This document shows, piece by piece, positions 44,645 through 53,647 of a stretch of DNA of 64,000 nt. A program made the translations under genes and the position numbers. The DNA lies in NCBI RefSeq assembly GCF_003053845.1, contig NZ_QAYG01000001.1:812078-876077 (forward strand), given 5' to 3'. The DNA is from Breoghania corrubedonensis. GTDB lineage: Bacteria > Pseudomonadota > Alphaproteobacteria > Rhizobiales > Stappiaceae. Within the stretch, counting starts at the first letter, position 1. Every line of letters begins with the position of its first letter. The notes beneath the pieces were generated by a model. That model did no database searches, was not told the DNA's origin, and saw nothing but the letters and a program-made list of their open reading frames with translations.

Positions 44645-44899
44645 ATGAACGCAACCATTCGTGAACTGCTCGCAGAGCACGGCAGCCTCCCGGTGTCGGT
44701 CGAAACGCTGGCAAACGATGCCGATCTCTATGAAGCGGGGTTGTCCTCCTTCGCCTCGGTGCAGGTGATGCTCGCTCTGGAGGAACATTTCGACATCGAA
44801 TTTCCCGACACGATGCTGAACCGCAAGTCCTTCGCGACCATCGCGGCGATCACGGCGTGCGTCGCGACGTTGTGCGGAGATCAGGAGGCCGCGCAATGA
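44645..44899 (+). CDS. Atypical acyl-carrier-protein-like carrier protein
   Basis: An 84-residue carrier protein. The phosphopantetheine site is in YEAGLSSFASVQVM: S35 takes the place of the modified Ser, but the normal DSL is SSF. Carrier proteins paired with amino acid:[carrier protein] ligases carry a similar (T/S)SxASV pattern, so this departure fits its role. The helix LALEEHFDIEFPDTMLN is standard. It starts at 44645 (MNATIREL) and overlaps the next gene by ATGA. The AT-rich 156 bases upstream hold the likely promoter of the operon (weak TTGAAT at 44512-44517 and TTAACT at 44535-44540). It would hold an amino acid as a thioester on its arm. Confidence 0.88.
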   Translation: MNATIRELLAEHGSLPVSVETLANDADLYEAGLSSFASVQVMLALEEHFDIEFPDTMLNRKSFATIAAITACVATLCGDQEAAQ

Positions 44900-46077
44900 A
44901 TGAGATTTCCGAGATCAAGGCCATGGACCTCGTCGAGCGTGCGCGCCGGGTCGCGAAGATCGCCGCCAGCCATGCCGACGACGTCGACGCCCGGGGCCGG
45001 TTCCCTGAAGAAGCCATTGCGGCCATGAAGGCGGAGCGGCTGCTTGGCGTCCAGGTTCCGGCGGACTTGGGGGGAGAAGGTGCCACGACGGCCGAGATCG
45101 CCGAAATCTGCTCTATCCTCGGCCAGTCCTGCGCGGCCGCCGCGATGACGTTCTCGATGCACCAGATCAAGGTGTCCAGCGTCGTCTCTCATGGGGCGGA
45201 CGCGCCGTGGCACCAGGCTTTTCTGAAACGGATCGCGGGCGAGCAGCTGCTGCTCGGCTCCGCGACGACGGAAGCCGGCATCGGCGGCAACATGCGCAAC
45301 TCGATCTGCGCAATCGAGGTCGATGGCGACACCTGCCGGCTGGAAAAGGATGCGACCGTCATCTCCTACGGCGAAGAGGCCGACGCCATTCTGGTGACCT
45401 CGCGCAGCCATGCCGACGCCGCCCCTTCCGATCAGGTGATGACCGTCTTCCTCAAGGGCCAGTACACGCTGGAAAAGACCCACGACTGGGACACACTCGG
45501 CATGCGCGGCACCTGTTCCGACGGCTTTCTGTTCAAGGGAGAGGCGCCGGCGGAACAGATCCTGCCGAAGCCCTTCGCCGAAATCGCGGCGCAGTCGATG
45601 CTCGCCAACGCGCATATCCTGTGGAGCGCGGTGTGGTTCGGCATCGCCGCCGATGCGGTCAACCGCGCGCAATCCTTCGTGAAGGCAGCCGCGCGCCGGA
45701 CGCCGGGGACCACCCCGCCGGGTGCGTTGCGCCTTGCCGAAGTCTCGGGCCTGCTGCAACTGGTGAAATCGAATGTCATGACGGCGCTCGGCCAGTTCGA
45801 GGCCGCACGCGACGATGAAACGAAACTGTCGTCGATGGCGTTCGCGGTGGCCATCAACAACGTCAAGATTTCTTCGTCCGAGTTGATCCTGACCATCATC
45901 AACCATTGCATGATGATCTGCGGCATCATGGGCTACAAGAACGGCACGCCGTTCAGCCTCGGCCGACACCTGCGCGATGCCCATTCCGCGCAGCTGATGA
46001 TCTCGAACGACCGCATCCTCGCCAACTCTTCGACAATGCTGCTCGTGCAGCGTCAAGACACCAGCCTGTTGAGGTAA
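44896..46077 (+). CDS. Acyl-CoA-dehydrogenase-like flavoprotein acting in the carrier-protein operon
   Basis: A 393-residue acyl-CoA dehydrogenase family protein. The N-terminal helical domain ([20 protein letters not shown]), the FAD-binding middle domain ([20 protein letters not shown]; then [17 protein letters not shown]) and the C-terminal helical domain are all present. A catalytic Glu of the usual type is not obvious; the region [17 protein letters not shown] replaces the typical one. In peptide pathways such flavoproteins oxidise carrier-bound aminoacyl groups (for example prolyl to pyrrolyl), so the substrate may be the aminoacyl carrier protein; this is inference. Start 44896 overlaps the carrier-protein stop. 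Confidence 0.85.
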   Translation: MNEISEIKAMDLVERARRVAKIAASHADDVDARGRFPEEAIAAMKAERLLGVQVPADLGGEGATTAEIAEICSILGQSCAAAAMTFSMHQIKVSSVVSHGADAPWHQAFLKRIAGEQLLLGSATTEAGIGGNMRNSICAIEVDGDTCRLEKDATVISYGEEADAILVTSRSHADAAPSDQVMTVFLKGQYTLEKTHDWDTLGMRGTCSDGFLFKGEAPAEQILPKPFAEIAAQSMLANAHILWSAVWFGIAADAVNRAQSFVKAAARRTPGTTPPGALRLAEVSGLLQLVKSNVMTALGQFEAARDDETKLSSMAFAVAINNVKISSSELILTIINHCMMICGIMGYKNGTPFSLGRHLRDAHSAQLMISNDRILANSSTMLLVQRQDTSLLR

Positions 46078-46081
46078 TCCG

Positions 46082-46990
46082 ATGGATATCCAGACCCCTC
46101 TCCTCAACCGGCTCTTCGACGCCGGTCTTCTGATCGACACCGGCGTTGACGGCCTCTACGGCCGCTCTGGCGCTTTCGAGGACGTCATCGCCCGGTTCGA
46201 AACCTTGATCGAGACGTTCGGCGGCGCGGACAACGCGGAAGCCATCCGTTTTCCGCCGGGCATGAACCGCACCCACTTCGAGGGTTCGGGCTACATGAAG
46301 AGCTTTCCGCAACTCGCCGGCACGGTGCACAGTTTCTGCGGCTGCGACCGCGATCACATGAACCTGCTGAAGTGCATGGCCGAGGGCGAGGACTGGACCA
46401 AGGATCAGGAAGCCACCGACATCGTGCTGACGCCGGCGGCCTGCTATCCGCTCTATCCGACCATCGCCAAGCGCGGGGCCCTGCCCGAAGGCGGCGGCCT
46501 GTTCGACCTGCAGTCCTACTGCTTCCGCCACGAGCCGTCGAAGGACCCGGCGCGCATGCAGATGTTCCGGATGCGCGAATATGTGCGCATGGGAACGCCT
46601 GCGGAAGTTCGTGCCTTTCGCCAGCAGTGGATGGAACGAGGCAAACAGCTGATCGAGACCGTTCAGCTTCCCGTCGAGATCGACATCGCCAACGATCCGT
46701 TCTTCGGACGGGCCGGCAAGATGCTGGCGAACAACCAGCGCGACCAGAACCTGAAGTTCGAGTTGCTGATCCCGGTCACGTCGACGGCCAAGCCGACGGC
46801 CTGCCTGTCGTTCAACTACCACCAGGACCATTTCGGCGCGACCTGGGGCCTGAAGACGACCGACGGCGAGGTCGCGCACACAGCCTGTGTCGGGTTCGGG
46901 CTGGAACGCATTGCGCTGGCGCTGTTCGCCCATCACGGACTTGATACGGCCGACTGGCCGGAACCGGTGCGCAAGGCGCTGTGGGGGTGA
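46082..46990 (+). CDS. Amino acid:[carrier protein] ligase (class II aminoacyl-tRNA synthetase-like)
   Basis: A 302-residue homologue of the catalytic core of atypical (methanogenic-type) seryl-tRNA synthetase with no tRNA-binding domain. Such enzymes, known from Bradyrhizobium and Agrobacterium, activate glycine or alanine with ATP and load it on a carrier protein. Motif 2-like [20 protein letters not shown] is at about 148-167 and motif 3 GFGLERIAL at 271-279. Candidate zinc ligands C121, E166 and C269 have spacings of 45 and 103, the same as the C131/E176/C279 I recall for the Bradyrhizobium enzyme. The cognate carrier protein is encoded two genes upstream. It starts 4 bases after the flavoprotein gene. 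Confidence 0.9.
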   Translation: MDIQTPLLNRLFDAGLLIDTGVDGLYGRSGAFEDVIARFETLIETFGGADNAEAIRFPPGMNRTHFEGSGYMKSFPQLAGTVHSFCGCDRDHMNLLKCMAEGEDWTKDQEATDIVLTPAACYPLYPTIAKRGALPEGGGLFDLQSYCFRHEPSKDPARMQMFRMREYVRMGTPAEVRAFRQQWMERGKQLIETVQLPVEIDIANDPFFGRAGKMLANNQRDQNLKFELLIPVTSTAKPTACLSFNYHQDHFGATWGLKTTDGEVAHTACVGFGLERIALALFAHHGLDTADWPEPVRKALWG

Positions 46991-46992
46991 GC

Positions 46993-48006
46993 ATGACGAC
47001 GAACACCGAACGGGAGGCGGTGTTTCCCGCATTGGATCCGGCCGCCTACCCGCGCCATGCCCTCCATTCGATGGAGCGCGACTGGCCAGAAACCAATTGC
47101 TATCTCGATATCTGGATCGAGGTGCTGGCGACACTCGGCCTGCCGCCGCAGGCATGCCTCGGATTCGCCGTGACGCAGGATTTCGAAGGCGACCAGTTCA
47201 CCTTCTTCAAGACGCCGTTGGAGGATCTGGAAAGCCTGTTCGGCATCCGGGTCACCGAACTTGCGATCTACGACCTCGTTGAGCGGCACGTCACCGAGCA
47301 GATCGCGCGCGGACGGCTGACACTCGTCGAAATGGACAGCTACTACCTGCCCGACACCCAGGGCACGGCCTACCACAAGGAACATGGCAAGACGACCGTC
47401 GCCATCAACCGGCTCGATATCGGGAACCGGACGATGGACTATTTCCACAATCTCGGCCTGCACCGGCTGGAGGGCGAGGATTTCGACGGGATCTTCCAGC
47501 GGAAGGCCGAGCCGGATGCGGCGCCTTTCCTGCCCTACACCGAATTCGTCAAGTTTCCGGCCGAATTCCCGGATCAACGCCAGGTCGTTTCCGGTGCGCG
47601 GGAGCTTCTGCGGCGCCATCTCGAGCGGCGCCCCCAGGCCAATCCCATCGCCGCCTTCGGGGAGGTTTTCGCCGGGCAGGTGGCGTCCGTCAGCGCGCGA
47701 CCATTCGGCTTCTTCCATCTCTACGCCTTCAACACACTGCGCCAGCTTGGCGCAAATTTCGAACTCTTCTCCAGCCATCTGGAATGGCTTGCCGGCAACG
47801 CTCACGAGGGTCTCGACGCAGCGATCGAGGATGCCCGCCAGATCTCGGCGACTGCCAAGATCGTCCAGTTCCAGCTTGCCCGCTCGGTGATGCGCAAGAA
47901 ATTCGACAAGCTCGCACCGGCGCTGCAGCCGGCGGCGGAGGCGTGGGACAGGCTGATTGAACGGCTGGAAAGGGCTTCCCGCCAGACGAAAATCCGGGCC
48001 GCCTGA
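46993..48006 (+). CDS. DUF1839 family protein
   Basis: A soluble protein of about 337 residues with no signal peptide or membrane segment. It matches DUF1839, a family I associate with amino acid:carrier protein ligase clusters. Recognisable stretches: RDWPETNCYLDIWIEVLATL, GFAVTQDFEGDQFTFFKTP, EMDSYYLPDTQGTAYHKEHGKT (in part), and RTMDYFHNLGLHRLEGEDF. Conserved Asp, Tyr and His residues suggest an enzyme; the D-YYLPDT-x-YH segment resembles BtrH-like or peptide-acyl-transfer folds, so it may transfer the carrier-bound amino acid, but this is inference. The ATG at 46993 follows GGGTGAGC; the open frame also has a GTG start at 46981, overlapping the ligase gene. Confidence 0.85.
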   Translation: MTTNTEREAVFPALDPAAYPRHALHSMERDWPETNCYLDIWIEVLATLGLPPQACLGFAVTQDFEGDQFTFFKTPLEDLESLFGIRVTELAIYDLVERHVTEQIARGRLTLVEMDSYYLPDTQGTAYHKEHGKTTVAINRLDIGNRTMDYFHNLGLHRLEGEDFDGIFQRKAEPDAAPFLPYTEFVKFPAEFPDQRQVVSGARELLRRHLERRPQANPIAAFGEVFAGQVASVSARPFGFFHLYAFNTLRQLGANFELFSSHLEWLAGNAHEGLDAAIEDARQISATAKIVQFQLARSVMRKKFDKLAPALQPAAEAWDRLIERLERASRQTKIRAA

Positions 48007-48033
48007 GGGCCTTCACAATCGAACGGAACGGAT

Positions 48034-50511
48034 ATGGCGCGCCGGGCATTCGCATCCGATGATCAGCCCATGCGGCTTGACGAGGGCTGGCAACTGACGC
48101 TGAGCGCACCGGACGCGGCCGCCGGCCCGGCCGATCTCGCGACGTTTTCCGACAGGATCGCGGCCCGCGTGCCGGGCACGGTCGCCGGCGCGCTTGCCGC
48201 AGCCGGGCATTATCGGGCCGAAGATCCCCTCCCCCTGCACGACAAGGACGCCTGGTTCGTTTGCCAGGTTGATGTGGCCAATCCCGGTGCGCGTGCCCTT
48301 CGTCTGGACGGCCTTGCGACGATCGCGGAAGTCTACTGGAACGGCGAGCAGGTGCTTTCCAGCGACAGCATGTTCCTCGCGCACGAGGTCTGCGTCGAGG
48401 CGCGGGCTTCCAACGAACTGGCGATCTGCTTTCGCGCGCTTGGCCCCCATCTCTACAAAAAGGGTCCGCGTGCGCGCTGGCGGCCGCAACTCGCCGTCTC
48501 GCAAGGCTTGCGGCTGATCCGCACGACATTGCTTGGCCACATGCCCGGCTGGTGCCCCGACGTTCACGCGGTCGGGCCGTGGCGACCGATCTCGCTGATG
48601 AAACCGGATGGCGCGCTGGTCACCGTCAAGCGCCTTGATGCACGGCTTGGCGCGGATGGAGCGGGGCTCCTGTCTCTCGTCTTCTCCATGGACGGTTCAC
48701 AAGATACCGCGTTCCTCCATTGTGCCGGAGCGACGGCAACGGCCACCCTTGCCGATGACGGCGACTGGCGGGCGGAGCTTCGCATCCCCGAAGTCGCGCC
48801 CTGGTGGCCGCATACCCACGGCGATCCTGTCCTGCACGACATCGAGATCGAGGCCGGCGGCTTGCGCTTTGATCTCGGCCGCACCGGCTTCCGCCGCATC
48901 GAGGTGGACAAGGGAGGCGATGGCAAGGGCTTCGCGCTGAAGATCAACGGCGTCGATGTCTTCTGCCGTGGCGCGGTCTGGACGACGCCCGACATCGTCA
49001 ATCTGCCGTGCGATCGCGAGAGCTATCGCCACCTTCTCGATCTTGCCCGTAAGGCCGGCATGAACATGCTGCGCATCGGCGGCACGATGACTTACGAGGG
49101 GCCGGAGTTCTTTGCTCTGTGCGACGAGCTCGGGTTGATGGTCTGGCAGGATTTCCAGTTCGCCAATTATGACTATCCGGTCAAGGACGAGGCCTTCGTG
49201 GCCTTGGTCGAAGCCGAGGCGCGCCAGTTTCTGGAAGCGACACAGGCGTGTCCCTCGCTTGCCGTTATCTGCGGCGGCAGCGAGATCTACCAGCAGGGCG
49301 CCATGCTCGGTCTGCCGGAGGAACGCTGGAAGGGGCCGCTGAGCGAAACCCTGCTCGCCGGGATCGCGAAAAACTTGCGCCCGGATGTTCCCTATGTGGC
49401 GAACTCGCCGTGTGGCGGGGCCCAGCCGTTTTCACCCAATGAAGGCATCGCCCATTATTACGGCGTCGGCGCCTATTTGCGCCCGCTCGAGGACGCGCGG
49501 CGCGCCAACGTGCGCTTTGCCGCCGAATGTCTTGCCTTTTCCAATGTCCCGCAGCAGCGAACGCTCGATGCGCACTTGTCCGTCAGGCCGGGGCATGATC
49601 CACGCTGGAAGGCCCGGGTGCCGCGCGATCGCGGGGCCGGTTGGGATTTCGAGGATGTGCGCGACCACTATCTCACGCGGCTTTACGGCGAGGATCCGGC
49701 GGCGCTGCGCTATGGCGATCCGGGCCGCTATCTCGATCTCTCCCGGGCCGTGACGGGCGAGGTGATGGAGGCGACATTCGCCGAATGGCGCCGCGCGGCC
49801 TCCTCGTGTGGTGGCGCTCTGGTGTGGACGTTTCAGGACCTTCTGCCGGGCGCCGGCTGGGGTGTCGTCGATGCAACCGGCGAACCGAAGCCCGCCTGGT
49901 ATGCGCTGAAGCGCGCCTTCCGCCCCGTCCAGATCGCGCTCACCGACGAGGGCACCAACGGGCTCGCCATCCACACGATCAACGAAACGGCGGACGAGCG
50001 GAACCTGATCCTATCCATCGCCTGCCTGCGCGAGGGCAGGACGCCGGTCGTTTCCGGACGCAGGGAGCTTGCCCTTGCGCCGCGCCAGTCCATGGAAATC
50101 GCCGCGACCGATCTCTTCGGCGCCTTTTTCGACACGACCTACGCCTATCGCTTCGGTCCGCCCTCGCATGACGTGACGGTGGCGCGCCTGAGCGATCCCG
50201 CCACGGGGGAGAGCGTGGCCGAGGCCTTCCATTTCCCACTGGGTTTTCCGCATGCGCAAACGGCTCTGGAGCTTGGCGTCGGCGTGGAAGGAAACGAGCG
50301 GGACGGCTGGCGCATGCGCCTCACGGCGGATCGATTCGCGCAATCGGTACATGTCGCGGACGAGAATTTCCGGCCCGATGACGACTGGTTCCATCTGGCA
50401 CCGGGAACGGAAAAGGTCATCTTGCTGACACCGCGCGACGACACTGTGAGCGGGGCCACACCACAGGGGCTCGTCGCCGCACTCAACGGCAGTGGAACTC
50501 AGTTCTACTGA
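48034..50511 (+). CDS. Glycoside hydrolase family 2 (beta-mannosidase-like)
   Basis: An 825-residue GH2 enzyme without a signal peptide. It has an N-terminal jelly-roll domain (about residues 10-180: VYWNGEQVLSSDSMFLAHEV), an Ig-like domain (about 190-290), the TIM barrel (about 300-620: RGAVWTTPDIVNLP, GMNMLRIGGTMTYEGPEFF) and C-terminal beta domains. The acid/base Glu is E417 in AVICGGSEIYQQ, where classical beta-mannosidases have GNNE; the nucleophile is probably E498 in RFAAECLAF (usually SEFG). Both acids are kept, so it may be active, but the surrounding motifs differ. It begins 27 bases after the DUF1839 gene and belongs to the carrier-protein operon. Confidence 0.85.
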   Translation: MARRAFASDDQPMRLDEGWQLTLSAPDAAAGPADLATFSDRIAARVPGTVAGALAAAGHYRAEDPLPLHDKDAWFVCQVDVANPGARALRLDGLATIAEVYWNGEQVLSSDSMFLAHEVCVEARASNELAICFRALGPHLYKKGPRARWRPQLAVSQGLRLIRTTLLGHMPGWCPDVHAVGPWRPISLMKPDGALVTVKRLDARLGADGAGLLSLVFSMDGSQDTAFLHCAGATATATLADDGDWRAELRIPEVAPWWPHTHGDPVLHDIEIEAGGLRFDLGRTGFRRIEVDKGGDGKGFALKINGVDVFCRGAVWTTPDIVNLPCDRESYRHLLDLARKAGMNMLRIGGTMTYEGPEFFALCDELGLMVWQDFQFANYDYPVKDEAFVALVEAEARQFLEATQACPSLAVICGGSEIYQQGAMLGLPEERWKGPLSETLLAGIAKNLRPDVPYVANSPCGGAQPFSPNEGIAHYYGVGAYLRPLEDARRANVRFAAECLAFSNVPQQRTLDAHLSVRPGHDPRWKARVPRDRGAGWDFEDVRDHYLTRLYGEDPAALRYGDPGRYLDLSRAVTGEVMEATFAEWRRAASSCGGALVWTFQDLLPGAGWGVVDATGEPKPAWYALKRAFRPVQIALTDEGTNGLAIHTINETADERNLILSIACLREGRTPVVSGRRELALAPRQSMEIAATDLFGAFFDTTYAYRFGPPSHDVTVARLSDPATGESVAEAFHFPLGFPHAQTALELGVGVEGNERDGWRMRLTADRFAQSVHVADENFRPDDDWFHLAPGTEKVILLTPRDDTVSGATPQGLVAALNGSGTQFY

Positions 50512-50560
50512 GATACGGGCCTACTGAGATGTGCAGATTGCGTCTTCTCGCAAGTCCGCC

Positions 50561-51856
50561 TCAGGCCTTTTGGTTCTTCTGCCTGAGAACGATCGCCCAC
50601 GTCACGATGATCAGCACGACCTGGAGCGCGAAGCGCATCAGGGCCGCGCCAACGAGGCCGCCCGTCGTCGCGCCGAACCAGACGACAGGGATCAGCGCCA
50701 GGCTGGTGACGATCAGCAGCGACATGCGGATGGTCTGAAGGCCGACCGCCCGCAAGATATCGGCACCGACGCCCGAAAGCCCCATCAACAGCGGATAGAG
50801 GGCCAGCGTTCTCACCACACCGGGCGTGTCGGCGAAATCCGCGCCAAGGATCAGCGGAATGTAATCAGCCCCCACGAACAACACGATGGCGACGGGGATG
50901 GCGAGCCCCGTGGCGATCGGCAACAGCTTGAGCCCGAAGGCAATGGAGCTGCCGCGCCCGGCCTCGGCGTAACGGAAGTGACGCGTGTAGGTGGCGTAGA
51001 GAAACGCCCTGACCGGCGCCGAAGCCGCATCGATGATCCGGAACCCGGCCGCGTACTGGCCGCCGGCGGCAGCCCCCAGCGCATGCACGACGACGGGCTT
51101 GTCGAGATCCTTCATGCTACCGATGGACAGGAATTCCAGACAATAGAGACCGCTCAGCTTCAGGTCTTCGCGCACGATCGTGAGCACCGGGCGTCCGAGG
51201 TCGCGGATCACGAAGAAGATCGCGACAGAGGCGGAAACGGCACCGGAGGCGAAGAACCACCAGGCCCAGACCTCCACGGTCAGGCCGGTAACGAGAAGCG
51301 AGGCGGCGAGCAGGAAGACAAGTTTCGACGCGGCCGCGAAAACGTTGATGAACAACTGCCGGTGCGCCTTGTCGAAGGCCATGTAGGCATTGGCGGACAG
51401 GACGACGAGGCGGGTGAACAGGAGATCGGACAAGGAGATGATGCACAGCGGCAGCAGGGCGATCGCATCGCCGAGGAGGTAGTGCAGGAAGAAGAGCGTC
51501 GGCAGACCGACGAGCGGAAAGGTCAGCGCCATCATCACCAGCGAATGGCCGAAATAGACGGGAAACGATTTCGGATCCACGGCGACACGCTGAACCAGCA
51601 GGTATTCGCTGCCAAGGCCGATGACCAGCGCGGCGATGATCGAAACGCTGGTGATGCTCACGAACACGCCGTAGCCATGCGCGCCGAGCGTGCGCGAGAT
51701 CAGCATGAAGAAGCCGAGCTGGATCACCAGCTGCAGGCCGAAATTGATCGTGTAGGAGATCGTGTTCGCCACCAGCGGCGAGCGCCGGATGCGCCGAAAG
51801 AGGGCGACGGCTCGGGTTTGCAGCTTCTCCCCGGTACTGGATGGTTCTGTCGGCAT
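50561..51856 (-). CDS. Polysaccharide flippase (Wzx/MurJ-like, MATE/MOP superfamily)
   Basis: A 431-residue inner-membrane protein with about 12-14 membrane segments, fitting oligosaccharide flippases. N-terminal ANTISYTINFGLQLVIQLGFF and LISRTLGAHGYGVFVSI are typical of this superfamily. The start at 51856 (MPTEPSSTGEK) is chosen because the frame open to 52159 is not hydrophobic and overlaps the divergent deacetylase gene. Its likely job is to move lipid-linked polysaccharide units across the inner membrane. It is convergent with the GH2 gene. Confidence 0.88.
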   Translation of the reverse strand: MPTEPSSTGEKLQTRAVALFRRIRRSPLVANTISYTINFGLQLVIQLGFFMLISRTLGAHGYGVFVSITSVSIIAALVIGLGSEYLLVQRVAVDPKSFPVYFGHSLVMMALTFPLVGLPTLFFLHYLLGDAIALLPLCIISLSDLLFTRLVVLSANAYMAFDKAHRQLFINVFAAASKLVFLLAASLLVTGLTVEVWAWWFFASGAVSASVAIFFVIRDLGRPVLTIVREDLKLSGLYCLEFLSIGSMKDLDKPVVVHALGAAAGGQYAAGFRIIDAASAPVRAFLYATYTRHFRYAEAGRGSSIAFGLKLLPIATGLAIPVAIVLFVGADYIPLILGADFADTPGVVRTLALYPLLMGLSGVGADILRAVGLQTIRMSLLIVTSLALIPVVWFGATTGGLVGAALMRFALQVVLIIVTWAIVLRQKNQKA

Positions 51857-52061
51857 TTTCGTTCCGAAAGGGGATGCGATCGCGGTGCGCGGGCGGTCCT
51901 GGGGAGAACACGAGTGAGCCTGAGCGGCATCGATAGCATGCCGATCTTCCGACCGGGTTAACACATAGGCGCATCGTGCAGTGGAAGAAGGCTCACGAGC
52001 TGTTGACCATTGCGTGCCATGATCGGCCCGGAACACTTTGCGAAATGGACGAAAGCGACAG

Positions 52062-52742
52062 ATGCTGGCCAGAACCCTCGTTCTCACCTTCCACGGGCTC
52101 GGCGAGCCGATCGTCCCCCCGTCTCCCGGTGAAGGCCGGTATTTCGTTGCCTGCGACACCTATCGGCGCACCATTCATGCCCTTTGCGAACTCGAGGACA
52201 AGAACGGCATCCGCGCCCGCGTCACCTTCGATGACGGAAATCTCTCCGACTACACGCAAGGAATGCCGGCGCTGATCGAGGCGAAACGATCCGCGACGTT
52301 CTTCGTTCTGGCGGGCCGCATCGACCAGACCGGCTATCTGAGCGGCGCGCAGCTTCGCGAGATGGTCGCGGCCGGCATGACAATCGGTACACATGGCTGG
52401 GATCATGTCGACTGGTGCGGGCTCGACGCGGCGGGCCGCACGCGGGAAATGGTCGACGCGCGCCGCAAGATCGAGGACGCGGCGGAGTGCGCGGTGAATG
52501 AGGCCGCCATTCCGTTCGGGCGCTTCGACAAGGCCGTGCTGGCGCAGCTCAAGCGGCTCGACTATGCCCGCATCTACACCTCGACCGGCGGGCTATCGCG
52601 CGACACCGCCTGGTTCTGCCCGCGCTGGTCGGCCACCGACACGTTCGACCCGCAGCGAGACCTGCCTGCACGCGTCGGCCCCGGCCAGGTGCTGCGAGGC
52701 ACGCTCTATGCCCCGCTGCGACGTCTGCGCTATCGCATCTAG
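52062..52742 (+). CDS. Polysaccharide deacetylase (NodB-like)
   Basis: A 226-residue carbohydrate esterase family 4-like protein. The metal-binding motif begins with RARVTFDDGNLSDYT (TFDDG with the catalytic Asp and metal Asp), and the second motif TIGTHGWDHVDW supplies the His pair (H-x-x-x-H). The later part (FGRFDKAVLAQLKRLDYARIYTSTGG) is standard. No signal peptide, so it may act in the cytoplasm or on a lipid-linked precursor. Start 52062 (MLARTLVLTFHG); the frame also has a TTG at 52038. Its stop overlaps the stop of the convergent GT2 gene. Confidence 0.87.
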   Translation: MLARTLVLTFHGLGEPIVPPSPGEGRYFVACDTYRRTIHALCELEDKNGIRARVTFDDGNLSDYTQGMPALIEAKRSATFFVLAGRIDQTGYLSGAQLREMVAAGMTIGTHGWDHVDWCGLDAAGRTREMVDARRKIEDAAECAVNEAAIPFGRFDKAVLAQLKRLDYARIYTSTGGLSRDTAWFCPRWSATDTFDPQRDLPARVGPGQVLRGTLYAPLRRLRYRI

Positions 52743-53647
52743 TCGGGCTGCTTGTAGAGCTGGGCAAGCGGCAGGCCCAGAACCGAGCGTATTTTCCCCA
52801 GATTGAGCGCCGTCTTCTGGCGCATGCGGAAGGATGCCGCGCGGTCGAGCGGACGCAACAGCAGTGCCAGGGCGGACGCGACACCGACCTTTACCATCGC
52901 ATCGAGCGCGAACAGCAATTGTCGGAGGAGACCGGAATGCTCCGCCCTGCGGGCATTGGCGTAAGACTGGCCGGAGCGAACGGCACGGCGCAGGACATAG
53001 GATGGCGCAAGCCGTTCCGGCGGCACGTGCTCGTGAGCGCGCGCATCGTCGGTGGCGACAATGACGGCGCCATGGGCGGCGGCGGCGGCGAAGAAGGCCG
53101 TATCCTCACCGCCGCTCACGCCGAGGGTGGGATCGAAACGCAGCGCGAGACGGCGAGCGAGACCCGTCTTCATCAAGGTATTGCCGCCGCGACCGGTGAT
53201 GAGCCTTTTGCCCCGATGGCCCCAATCGTTGTAAAGCGGATTGGCACGGACGAACCAGTCTGGCGTGTCGGCGGGATAATCCGGATAGACCGGACCCACC
53301 ACCACGTCGGCATCGAAGTCGCGGGCGGCGGCCATCAATCGCGACAGCCAGTCGGGCTCGACCCACTCGTCGTCATCGACGAGTGCGATCCAGTCGCCGG
53401 TGGCCGCATCGAGCAAGGCGTTTCGCGCGACGGAGATGTTGCCCGCGGCGACGGGCAGGCAGGTCACCGCGAGATTGCCGAGATCCAGACCTTCCACCAC
53501 ACGCGTTGCGGCCCCATCTCTGGAATCGTCGGCCACCAGAACGGAAACGGCGACGTCTGGCTCAAGCGAGAGACCGGCAAGCGAGCGTACCGTGTCGGCA
53601 AGCGACGGGCGGCCGATACTGGCGATGGCGATCGAGACGGCTTCCAT
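52739..53647 (-). CDS. Glycosyltransferase family 2
   Basis: A 302-residue GT-A fold transferase: VSIAIASIGRPSLADTVRSL at the N terminus, VLVADDSRDG, NALLDAATGDWIALVDDDEWVEPDWL (DDD metal/nucleotide site, cited in part: DWIALVDDDEWVEPDW) and GGEDTAFFAAAAAHG (ED motif). The C terminus has a hydrophobic, basic part (LLRPLDRAASFRMRQK), probably membrane-associated. It would add one sugar to the growing repeat unit. Confidence 0.9.
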   Translation of the reverse strand: MEAVSIAIASIGRPSLADTVRSLAGLSLEPDVAVSVLVADDSRDGAATRVVEGLDLGNLAVTCLPVAAGNISVARNALLDAATGDWIALVDDDEWVEPDWLSRLMAAARDFDADVVVGPVYPDYPADTPDWFVRANPLYNDWGHRGKRLITGRGGNTLMKTGLARRLALRFDPTLGVSGGEDTAFFAAAAAHGAVIVATDDARAHEHVPPERLAPSYVLRRAVRSGQSYANARRAEHSGLLRQLLFALDAMVKVGVASALALLLRPLDRAASFRMRQKTALNLGKIRSVLGLPLAQLYKQPD

